Source: CAYNDL01 sp964396115
GTDB taxonomy: Bacteria; Patescibacteriota; Andersenbacteria; UBA10190; CAIZMI01
Assembly: GCA_964396115.1 (NCBI GenBank)
Contig: CAYNDL010000020.1
Coordinates: 1 to 16,828, forward strand
Direction of reading: 5' to 3'
DNA length: 16,828 bases
The stretch's first letter is position 1; every line of letters starts with the position of its first letter. A model generated the notes under the pieces. That model had not been told where the DNA came from. It ran no database searches and saw only the letters and a list, made by a program, of their open reading frames with translations. The translations under genes were made by a program, and so were the position numbers. Below are positions 7,003 to 13,286 of the stretch, one piece after another.

Positions 7003-8187
7003 CTAGATCACTTTAACAAAGAAACGTTTCCCTTTTTGCACAACGGACCCATTATTCACAACAACGCTTTCGTCTGCAACAATCGTACCGTCAACCTTCA
7101 CTCCTGACTGTTCCAAAAGCCTCCGTGCCTCGCTTTTACTGTTTGCCATACCGGCTTTTATTAAGATCTCTAATATTGTATTCCCTGCAGCTTTAACTTC
7201 CGGCATCTCAGAAGGCACTTCTTTGTTTTGGATAACTTTTGAAAAATACGTTTCCGCAGCGCAGGCGGCGTCCTTGCCGCTCAATAGCTCTGTGATCTCA
7301 TGAGCCAAAATCTTCTTTACATCACGGGGATTCCTGCTGCCATCGGTTAATTCACGAGCATACTCCCGTACAGCTGACATAGGGACACGAGTGCAATGTT
7401 CGAAATACGTAATTATCTGATCGTCAGGAATTGTCATTACTTTTCCGAATACGTCGTTCGGTTCATCGGTAAGGTTGATGGTGTTGCCCCAACTTGAGCT
7501 CATCTTTCTGCCGTCCGTTCCTAAAATCAGATTCGTCATAAGGATATCTTGCGGCTTCTGGCCGTAATGCTGCTGCAATTCCCTGCCAGCCAATAGATTG
7601 AAACGCTGGTCCGTTCCCCCTAACTCAACGTCAGCTTCCACCATAACACTGTCGTATCCTTGCATCAGTGGGTATAAAAGTTCCCGCAACGAAACCCGGC
7701 TGCCAGTGTCCAATCTCTTCCGGATGTTTTCGCGAGCAATAAATTCAGCGAGTGAAAAATAATTTGCTTGGCGACCAATCTCGGCGTAGCCCAACTTCTT
7801 CAGCCACTTGGAGTTGTAGTTCACTTCTGCTTTTTTCAAATCTAGGATCTTCCCCGCCTGCTTCACGTAGGTCTTCATATTCTTCCTGATCTCATCCTCA
7901 GTCAGCATTTTCCTCTCACTTTCCTTGTCTGAAGTGTCGCCAATAACACCTGTAAAATCACCGACGATAAACACAATCTTGTGGCCAAGGTCCTGAAACT
8001 GCCGCAGCTTCAAAAGCACTACTGCCCTGCCGAGATGTAAGTTTGGGCTTGTGGGATCAATGCCCAGTTTAATTCGTAATTGTTTTCCCGAAAGCAATAG
8101 CTTCTCCAGGTTGCCCTTATCGATAACTTCGCTCACCCCACGCGTTAAAATCTCTTCGATCGCCTTTTTGTCTGTCTTAATAGCCAT
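7003..8187 (-). CDS. tyrS: Tyrosyl-tRNA synthetase
   Basis: A 394-residue class I synthetase that charges tRNA-Tyr with tyrosine in the cytoplasm. The ATP-binding HIGH-type signature is HLGR (51-54) after GIDPTSPNL, and the second signature is KMSSS (about 227-231) in GRKMSSSWGN. GDFTGVIGD (75-83) and YPLMQGYDSV (171-180) with VELGGTDQRFNLL are typical of the TyrRS subgroup with an HLGR motif. An S4-like RNA-binding domain forms the C-terminus (about 335-394, with SEARRLLEQSGVKVDG). Length is normal for the bacterial enzyme. ATG 8187 starts 27 bases after the Nudix stop, with no Shine-Dalgarno. A TATACT hexamer ten bases before the start lacks a matching -35, so an operon with the Nudix gene is likely. 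Confidence 0.97.
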   Translation of the reverse strand: MAIKTDKKAIEEILTRGVSEVIDKGNLEKLLLSGKQLRIKLGIDPTSPNLHLGRAVVLLKLRQFQDLGHKIVFIVGDFTGVIGDTSDKESERKMLTEDEIRKNMKTYVKQAGKILDLKKAEVNYNSKWLKKLGYAEIGRQANYFSLAEFIARENIRKRLDTGSRVSLRELLYPLMQGYDSVMVEADVELGGTDQRFNLLAGRELQQHYGQKPQDILMTNLILGTDGRKMSSSWGNTINLTDEPNDVFGKVMTIPDDQIITYFEHCTRVPMSAVREYARELTDGSRNPRDVKKILAHEITELLSGKDAACAAETYFSKVIQNKEVPSEMPEVKAAGNTILEILIKAGMANSKSEARRLLEQSGVKVDGTIVADESVVVNNGSVVQKGKRFFVKVI

Positions 8188-8214
8188 ATAGTGAAATCAT
8201 AGTATAAACCTCTT

Positions 8215-8688
8215 TTACGGCAAAGAATGCAGCACCGTAAGTAAGTCGTCTTCCAGGTCACTAATGTCGTCTTTCTTTATCTCGTTGATTACCGTCCAGC
8301 TAGGTTTCTCCGACTCATAATCCTGCACATGGTGCGACTCAGATAGTTCCCCCTGAGGTTCACAAAGATAAAAGAAAAGAAAAGCATGGTATGCCTTGTC
8401 GAATGGCTGGTAGTAGAAAAAGTTCTCTTTAAAAAGAAGGAGCTTACCAACTTGGATGTGTAATCCCGTCTCCTCTAGCACTTCCCTCCTAAGCGCGTCT
8501 TCCATTTTTTCCCCAACGTCAATCCCGCCTCCGGGAAACCAAATCTTACCATCACTTTTATTGCACATTGTGACAACACTGCCCTCTTTTCGAATTATGC
8601 CGTATACGCTGGGACGGAAAAAGAACTTTTCACGTGGAATCTCCACATATTCCCCATAATTGTTTTTGCATCTAATTATTTCAGCCAT
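8215..8688 (-). CDS. Nudix hydrolase
   Basis: A 157-residue protein with a complete Nudix box at residues 54-76: G54, E60, then REVLEETGL (68-76), matching Gx5Ex7REUxEExGU exactly. The glutamates of REVLEE should bind the metal that cleaves a nucleoside diphosphate linked to X. The N-terminal half has the usual strands (SVYGIIRKEGSVVTMCN) leading to WFPGGGI, and the C-terminal part carries aromatic strands (FFYYQPFDKAYHAFLFFYL) that shape the substrate pocket. Substrate cannot be told from the box; oxidised nucleotides, nucleotide sugars and diadenosine polyphosphates are all possible. It heads the tyrS transcription unit and diverges from the prenyl synthase gene across a 66-base gap. Confidence 0.92.
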   Translation of the reverse strand: MAEIIRCKNNYGEYVEIPREKFFFRPSVYGIIRKEGSVVTMCNKSDGKIWFPGGGIDVGEKMEDALRREVLEETGLHIQVGKLLLFKENFFYYQPFDKAYHAFLFFYLCEPQGELSESHHVQDYESEKPSWTVINEIKKDDISDLEDDLLTVLHSLP

Positions 8689-8736
8689 GCCTTGAATATA
8701 GCAAAAGCTTAAGCAGCCTTAAACTTTTTAAAAATA

Positions 8737-8745
8737 TGTTATAAA
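8737..8745 (+). promoter_or_regulatory. Candidate extended -10 promoter for the prenyl synthase
   Basis: TGTTATAAA is an extended -10 (TG, one base, TATAAA). The -35 position holds CTTAAA, a poor match. The start of transcription would fall about three bases before ATG 8755, giving an almost leaderless message; no Shine-Dalgarno is present. Confidence 0.45.
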
Positions 8746-8754
8746 CTGCCCGCA

Positions 8755-9771
8755 ATGACTTTTGAAGAATATTGCAAGACGAATAACGACAATATTTATA
8801 AGGCACTTCTGGGCTACATACCGGATCGCGCGCCGTTTGAACACTATAAGATGGTTAGCGACTACACGCACCGCCGCGGTAAGTACGCCCGGCCTAACCT
8901 GGCTCTCTTATGGTGCGAGCTTTTCGGCGGAAAGAAGGAGGACGTGGCGCACTTCGCCTACGGAATCCAGCTAGCAGAGGATTGGTTTTTGATGCACGAC
9001 GACTGGGAAGACCGTAACGAACTAAGACGCGGTAAGCCCACAGCCCATAAACTTTACGGCGACACTTTTGCAGTAAATGCGGGAGATGCTGCGCACGCCA
9101 TAATGTGGAAGATCGCGCACGACGGCGCAAAAATTCCGAATACAGAAACAGGAGAAAAACTCTTTGAAAAGTTTTACGACATTATTACGGTAACGATCGA
9201 AGGCCAGTATTACGACATGAAACTCGTCTCTGAAAAAGATATAACCAAATTCAGTTTGGAAGACTACTGGCAATCGATACACGCCAAAGCCGCTTACTAT
9301 TCGGTTTACGGGCCAATGCAGTTGGGGGCAATGGCCGCCGGAAAAAACGAAGAAGAAGTAGCAAAGATCGTTAAATATGGGCTCGCAATTGGGAGAGCTT
9401 TCCAAACAAAAGATGACATCTTGGACTGTACTTCGACTGAAGAGATATTAGGAAAAACGATTGGTAATGACGTTTTGGAAGGTACAAAAACACCGATCTT
9501 ATGGCATTTCGTGGAGAACGCCCCACTAGAGCAAGTTGAATTTGTGAAGAGTGTTTACCGGAAAGAGCGGCACGAAAAGACGGCAACTGAGGTAACTAAA
9601 ATACTTAACCTTTTTAAGGAGAACGGCAGTGTTGAGTTCGCCGAGAAACTGGTTGATGGATTGGCCGAAGAAGCTTTAAACGAATTTGAAAACCAAACAG
9701 CGACTATTAAGAGCGCCTTAAAAGAAACTGCGCGCGACGCAATTACGAAACTAGCAAAGAGAAAAAAATAA
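8755..9771 (+). CDS. Polyprenyl diphosphate synthase (short-chain type)
   Basis: A 338-residue all-helical trans-prenyltransferase that joins allylic diphosphates with isopentenyl diphosphate. The first Asp-rich motif is DDWED (82-86) and the second DDILD (220-224), both full DDxxD motifs. RRGKYARP (40-47) is the IPP-binding GGKRLRP region in altered form, keeping Lys43 and Arg46. GKTIGNDVLEGTKTP follows the second motif as usual. Bulky Trp77 and Phe78 stand five and four residues before the first motif, where aromatic residues limit chain growth, so I infer a C15-C20 product. It uses the isoprenoid units made through IspG and IspH, encoded 3.5 kb away. The gene is monocistronic on the plus strand and ends ten bases before the convergent nucleotidyltransferase gene. 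Confidence 0.92.
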   Translation: MTFEEYCKTNNDNIYKALLGYIPDRAPFEHYKMVSDYTHRRGKYARPNLALLWCELFGGKKEDVAHFAYGIQLAEDWFLMHDDWEDRNELRRGKPTAHKLYGDTFAVNAGDAAHAIMWKIAHDGAKIPNTETGEKLFEKFYDIITVTIEGQYYDMKLVSEKDITKFSLEDYWQSIHAKAAYYSVYGPMQLGAMAAGKNEEEVAKIVKYGLAIGRAFQTKDDILDCTSTEEILGKTIGNDVLEGTKTPILWHFVENAPLEQVEFVKSVYRKERHEKTATEVTKILNLFKENGSVEFAEKLVDGLAEEALNEFENQTATIKSALKETARDAITKLAKRKK

Positions 9772-9788
9772 GCAGTACTTCTTACTGC
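9762..9788 (-). terminator. Terminator of the nucleotidyltransferase gene, inside prenyl synthase end
   Basis: GCAGTA (minus, from 9788) pairs with TACTGC (to 9772) around a five-base loop, then TTATTTTTTT with seven T at 9762-9768. The stem includes the minus-strand stop codon and the T-run comes from Lys codons at the end of the prenyl synthase gene. Confidence 0.75.
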
Positions 9789-10516
9789 AGACTCGGAGCT
9801 TGGCTGCCCTTCTTTTTCGCGATGAAAATATTGGCTTCAAGGAGAGAATCAAACGTACCAGCGTCGATCCAACGGCCCTTGATGATACCTACTTTTAATT
9901 TCTTGTCCTGCAAATAAAGATTGTTCAAATCCGTTATCTCCAGTTCCCCCCTGGCAGACGGTTTCAAGGTCTTTATGCGTTCGAAAACAGTGTTGTCGTA
10001 CAAGTAAAAACCAGGCTGACCAAAATTGCTCTTGGGATTCTTTGGTTTTTCTTCAATTGAAATGACATTCATGTCTTGATCAAACTCCACGACACCAAAG
10101 CGCTCTGGATCAGGAACTTCTTTTGCAAACACTTTTGCACCGTTCCCACTAAAGTTTTTTATCTCTTCAGATAAGTCATCTTCGAAAATATTATCTCCTA
10201 AGATGAAAGCGATCGGTTCCCTGTCAGCGAAACTTTCTGCCAAAGAAAGGCCATGCGCCAAGCCTGCGGGTTCGTCCTGAATTTCGTATGAAAATCTGGC
10301 ACCGAAATCTTTTCCAGACCCAAGATAAGACAAGAAATCTCCAGCGTGATCTGGAGCCACGACAAAACAGACCTCTTTTATGCCGGCCTTCAAAAGAAGT
10401 TCCAACGGATAGTAAACCAGCGGACGGTCATAAACATGTAACAGCTGCTTACTCGTAACCCTCGTTAATGGAGCTAAACGCGTTCCCTTACCCCCAGCTA
10501 GAATTACGCCTTTCAT
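9782..10516 (-). CDS. RmlA-like sugar-1-phosphate nucleotidyltransferase (short form)
   Basis: A 244-residue enzyme of the glucose-1-phosphate thymidylyltransferase group, which makes an NDP-sugar from NTP and sugar-1-phosphate. The nucleotide loop is LAGGKGTRLAPLT (6-18) with SKQLLHVYDRPLVYYPLE following. Asp108 in LGDNIF and Asp218 in RWIDAGTFD are the likely metal ligands; EEKPKNPKSNFGQPGFYLYD (155-174) is the sugar-binding stretch. Thymidylyltransferases of the RmlA type run to about 290 residues, so this one lacks the C-terminal helices, as short bacterial and archaeal forms do. Base and sugar specificity are therefore open. It lies downstream of a sugar kinase and GDP-mannose dehydratase and probably serves surface glycan synthesis. 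The 66-base gap to the kinase contains no clear terminator. Confidence 0.88.
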   Translation of the reverse strand: MKGVILAGGKGTRLAPLTRVTSKQLLHVYDRPLVYYPLELLLKAGIKEVCFVVAPDHAGDFLSYLGSGKDFGARFSYEIQDEPAGLAHGLSLAESFADREPIAFILGDNIFEDDLSEEIKNFSGNGAKVFAKEVPDPERFGVVEFDQDMNVISIEEKPKNPKSNFGQPGFYLYDNTVFERIKTLKPSARGELEITDLNNLYLQDKKLKVGIIKGRWIDAGTFDSLLEANIFIAKKKGSQAPSLQ

Positions 10517-10582
10517 ATATTTTAGCTATAAGTTAATGGCAATCAGCACTGTAGCACAACAAATTGCGGCATGCTACGCGCG

Positions 10583-11623
10583 CTAGATAAGTTTCTCCGC
10601 TACAATTTGGATATTTTTTACCGTCTCCGGTTCCTTCAATTCCTCGAGAATTTCTTCCCTCGTGGCAAAAGCGGTACCTGATTTTTCAACGACGATTCCC
10701 GCAGCAATATTGGCAATAAAAGCTGCTTCCACAAGGGAGGCTCCTGCTGCCAAAGCGAGTGATAACGTTGCCACAACGGTATCTCCCGCCCCCGCTACGT
10801 CAAACGCTTCATGAGAGCGAGTCGGAACCATGACAGTTTTACCCGAAGACTTTTCGAATACCACAGAGCCCTTGGGACCAAGGGTCACAAGCACATCACA
10901 TTGGTAGAATTCACCTAGTTTCTTCGCCACATCTTCAGGCTTGGCAGATGCTTGGTCAGCTTTCGCAAGATGGCAAGCCTCTTTCCAGTTAGGCTTGAGC
11001 AGTGTACACATGCCCGGCTGGTAATATTTTTCGTTACCGACCTTGGGATCAAAAATTATTGTTAGGCCGGAATTTTCTTTTCTCAGACGAGAAAGATAAT
11101 TAACCACTTCCTCACGCACTACACCTTTCCCATAATCTTCCACAAACAAAACGCTTGCGCTTTTTAAGCGCTGGTCTAATTCGCCGATGCATTTTTGGGC
11201 GATTTCCGGAGACAACGAGTCCCGAGATTCCTGGCTTATGCGTAAAATCTGCGCCTGTTCGTGGTAAAAACGCAATTTGAGAGTTGTCGGACGCGTAGGG
11301 TCAGCAACAGCAGTAAAATCAACGCCATTTTCCTTTGCCAATATTTTTTTTAAAGACTCCGCTTCCCTGTCCTCCCCAACAACACCCGCCAAAAAAACTT
11401 TCCCCCCTAAATTACTGATGTTCCAGGCCACATTTGCTGCCCCACCCGGAGTTTCAGTCAAACCAGGATTTATTAAATCCAAAGTTGGAGCTTCAGGTGA
11501 TAAAGCGGTTGTTGTTGCACGCCGGTATTGGTCCAACATTAAATCACCAAGTCCCAAAACGGTTTGCTGGGGAAAAGCGGCTAAAATGTCTTGAAAGCGC
11601 TTTACGAAAGTTTCATTAGTCAT
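10583..11623 (-). CDS. PfkB-family sugar kinase, RfaE1 (heptose-7-phosphate kinase)-like
   Basis: A 346-residue ribokinase-fold protein close in pattern to the kinase half of HldE/RfaE, which phosphorylates heptose-7-phosphate at C1. Evidence: GLGDLMLDQY (24-33), LSPEAPTLDL (41-50), TPGGAANVAWNISNLGG (58-74), FDPKVGN (191-197), a PNWKEA segment (211-216) and the PfkB signature DVAGAGDT (275-282) with catalytic Asp281. The cytidylyl/adenylyltransferase half of bifunctional HldE is absent. The adjacent RmlA-like gene could supply nucleotidyl transfer, but RmlA-type and HldE-type transferases are unrelated, so this is only a suggestion. The true substrate could be another sugar phosphate. It has its own near-consensus promoter right after the dehydratase stop, with an almost leaderless start at ATG 11623. 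Confidence 0.85.
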   Translation of the reverse strand: MTNETFVKRFQDILAAFPQQTVLGLGDLMLDQYRRATTTALSPEAPTLDLINPGLTETPGGAANVAWNISNLGGKVFLAGVVGEDREAESLKKILAKENGVDFTAVADPTRPTTLKLRFYHEQAQILRISQESRDSLSPEIAQKCIGELDQRLKSASVLFVEDYGKGVVREEVVNYLSRLRKENSGLTIIFDPKVGNEKYYQPGMCTLLKPNWKEACHLAKADQASAKPEDVAKKLGEFYQCDVLVTLGPKGSVVFEKSSGKTVMVPTRSHEAFDVAGAGDTVVATLSLALAAGASLVEAAFIANIAAGIVVEKSGTAFATREEILEELKEPETVKNIQIVAEKLI

Positions 11624-11634
11624 AAAAGCTAATG

Positions 11635-11663
11635 ATAATAAATTATAAGACCGCTTGTGTCAA
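11635..11663 (-). promoter_or_regulatory. Consensus promoter for the sugar kinase
   Basis: Minus strand TTGACA (11658-11663), 17-base spacer, TATTAT (11635-11640). The -35 begins three bases after the dehydratase stop codon. Transcription would begin near 11628, about five bases before ATG 11623. Confidence 0.75.
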
Positions 11664-11666
11664 CGG

Positions 11667-12677
11667 TTAATTGGCGGACAACCTTTCAATATCGGCCTCC
11701 ACCATCAGCTTGGCCAATTCTTCGAAAGTTACTTTCGGCTCCCACCCCAAATTGTTCTTTGCCTTGGAAAAGTCACCGCGGGAAGCAGTTATTTCAGTCG
11801 GACGCTTGAACTCATCGTCGCTAACAACATGGTCTTCCCAATTGAGGCCAGCATAGGCGAAAGCCACACGGCAGAAATCCTTGATGCTATACAAAGTGTT
11901 GGTAGCAATTACGTAATCTTCGGGTTTTTCTTGTTGCATCATTTTCCACATCGCTTCGACATACTCCTTTGCATATCCCCAATCCCTCTGTGCATCTAGA
12001 TTTCCTAAGTGGACTTTGCCGTCCCGCACTAGAGGCTTGCCAGCTTCATCGAGCGGCACATTCGGCAAGTTGAGTTTAATACAAGCGACAGCAGTCGTTA
12101 TCTTACGCGTTACGAAGTGCAGGCCGCGGCGTGGGCTCTCGTGGTTAAACAGTATGCCACCACACGCAAACATGTCATAAGACTCTCGGTAATTTCGCAT
12201 CATCAAATGGCCGTAGAGTTTGGCTATCCCGTAAGGATTGTTCGCTAGAAAAGGAGTGCTCTCGTCCATGACTTCTGTTTCCACACCACCGAAAATTTCT
12301 CGACTTGAACCTTGGTAAAACTTGGCCTCAGGAGCAAACTTTCGAACGGCCTCCAATACACGAACCACACCAAGGGCAGTCACCTCGCCTGTATAAAACG
12401 GATGTGACCAGCTATCAGCAGGAACGGACTGAGCGGCCAAGTTGTAAACCTCATCCGGCTGATGCTTTTGAATAACGTTCTCCATTGAACTTCCGTCAAT
12501 AAGATCGGCAAATTCGATCGTGATCTTCCCTTTCAAGTGCTTGATGTTTTCCTTCTCCATGGTTGAAGTACGACGCAGTGTGCCAACTACCTTATAACCT
12601 TTCTCCAAGAGGAGATCAGCTAAATATGACCCGTCTTGTCCGCTTACCCCCGTGATAACTGCCGTCTTTTGATTCAT
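11667..12677 (-). CDS. gmd: GDP-mannose 4,6-dehydratase
   Basis: A 336-residue extended short-chain dehydrogenase that turns GDP-D-mannose into GDP-4-keto-6-deoxymannose, the entry to GDP-fucose, GDP-rhamnose and related sugars. I start at ATG 12677 (MNQKTAVITG); a frame from TTG 12704 would add nine residues with no family match. The NADP-binding glycine motif is TGVSGQDG (9-16) followed by an RRTS stretch (35-38). Ser125, Glu127, Tyr149 and Lys153 form the catalytic set: the usual STSE reads SSRE here, keeping the key hydroxyl and Glu. NHESPRRG and FVTRKIT are diagnostic for GMD, as is RDWGYAKEYVEAMW. No reductase or epimerase for the keto product lies in the window. A TATTAT at 12705-12710 could be a -10, without a good -35. 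Confidence 0.94.
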   Translation of the reverse strand: MNQKTAVITGVSGQDGSYLADLLLEKGYKVVGTLRRTSTMEKENIKHLKGKITIEFADLIDGSSMENVIQKHQPDEVYNLAAQSVPADSWSHPFYTGEVTALGVVRVLEAVRKFAPEAKFYQGSSREIFGGVETEVMDESTPFLANNPYGIAKLYGHLMMRNYRESYDMFACGGILFNHESPRRGLHFVTRKITTAVACIKLNLPNVPLDEAGKPLVRDGKVHLGNLDAQRDWGYAKEYVEAMWKMMQQEKPEDYVIATNTLYSIKDFCRVAFAYAGLNWEDHVVSDDEFKRPTEITASRGDFSKAKNNLGWEPKVTFEELAKLMVEADIERLSAN

Positions 12678-12818
12678 GTTGTTCAATTTAAAAGCTATAA
12701 ACAAATAATATCACACGATTGTGTTCCCACTCTCGTATGTGCAATCCACGTCACCAGTCTAAAGAAACAAGGTGAACACTGCAACAGATACTTATTTTGG
12801 GAAAAAATGAATAAAAAT

Positions 12819-12837
12819 TTGTCAGTTTTATTGACAA
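12819..12837. repeat. Inverted repeat over the -35 of the DHp-like/ispG promoter
   Basis: TTGTCA (12819-12824) and TGACAA (12832-12837) are perfect inverted copies with a seven-base gap. The right arm overlaps the -35 hexamer TTGACA, so a dimeric regulator bound here would block or position RNA polymerase. It may also reflect the AT-rich promoter context. Confidence 0.4.
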
Positions 12838-12859
12838 TTTCGTTTTTCTGCCCTATACT
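12831..12859 (+). promoter_or_regulatory. Consensus promoter of the DHp-like gene and ispG
   Basis: TTGACA (12831-12836), a 17-base spacer and TATACT (12854-12859) make the best plus-strand promoter in the window. Transcription should start near 12866, leaving a leader of about 42 bases before ATG 12908. Confidence 0.8.
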
Positions 12860-12883
12860 TATGAGGCTCAATAAAAAGAGCTG

Positions 12884-12898
12884 GCCGCAAAGAGCGGC
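12884..12898 (+). other. Leader hairpin before the DHp-like gene
   Basis: GCCGC (12884-12888) and GCGGC (12894-12898) form a GC-only stem with loop AAAGA, nine bases before ATG 12908, where a ribosome would land. Five A follow rather than T, so it is not a terminator. It may affect translation or mRNA stability. Confidence 0.4.
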
Positions 12899-12907
12899 AA
12901 AAATGTA

Positions 12908-13285
12908 ATGAGGAAAAGATTATCCTTAAGATTTTTTCTTCATTTCCTTTTCGGTTTACCACTAACACAAACACACCCGATGACTGCCAACAACTCTTTG
13001 TTTGATGACGAAGACAGCATAGAACTTACGGGTTTCTTACTGAAATCCCCGCTTTCTGTCATTATCGGCACACTCGATATGATGAAGGAAGGTTTCTTTG
13101 ATGAACTGCCCTCTAACGAAAAAAGACAGTTAGTTAATAATGCGTACATGAAAGCACAAAAAATGAGCGTACTGATCAGTGATGGCCTAGAAAAATTAAA
13201 GACCCAAAGAATTAAGTATGACAGTGCTCCCCCATCGTCTGACTATTTGACATCGGATAAACAGGATCGCACACTATCGCTGTAA
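12908..13285 (+). CDS. Orphan histidine-kinase DHp-like protein lacking the histidine
   Basis: A 125-residue protein. Residues 35-100 line up with the HisKA dimerisation domain of the kinase at 1862-3310: TGFLLKSPLSVIIGTLDMMKEG (41-62) against ASHQLYTPLTAIKGYLSMLKEG there, with the conserved Pro48, Leu49, Gly54 and KEG in place. Phe43 stands where the phosphoacceptor His should be, and there is no ATPase domain. It therefore cannot be a kinase. Residues 1-24 are basic then hydrophobic and may be a membrane anchor; starting at ATG 12980 would remove them, and no Shine-Dalgarno decides. It ends one base before the ispG start (TAAGATG), so the two are probably translationally coupled, under a consensus promoter. 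Possible roles are dimer interference with kinases, scaffolding, or a decayed kinase remnant. The function is unknown. Confidence 0.7.
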   Translation: MRKRLSLRFFLHFLFGLPLTQTHPMTANNSLFDDEDSIELTGFLLKSPLSVIIGTLDMMKEGFFDELPSNEKRQLVNNAYMKAQKMSVLISDGLEKLKTQRIKYDSAPPSSDYLTSDKQDRTLSL

Positions 13286-13286
13286 G

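Noticed and set aside
12678..12704. N-terminal extension of the GDP-mannose dehydratase from TTG 12704
   Set aside because: The nine extra residues do not fit the family start, and ATG 12677 places the Rossmann motif at the usual distance.
12807..12908. A 33-residue hydrophobic peptide frame whose TAA overlaps the ATG of the DHp-like gene
   Set aside because: The consensus promoter (12831-12859) lies inside it, so the main transcript would start after its start codon. A shorter 15-residue version from ATG 12861 begins only two bases after the -10, which is too close.
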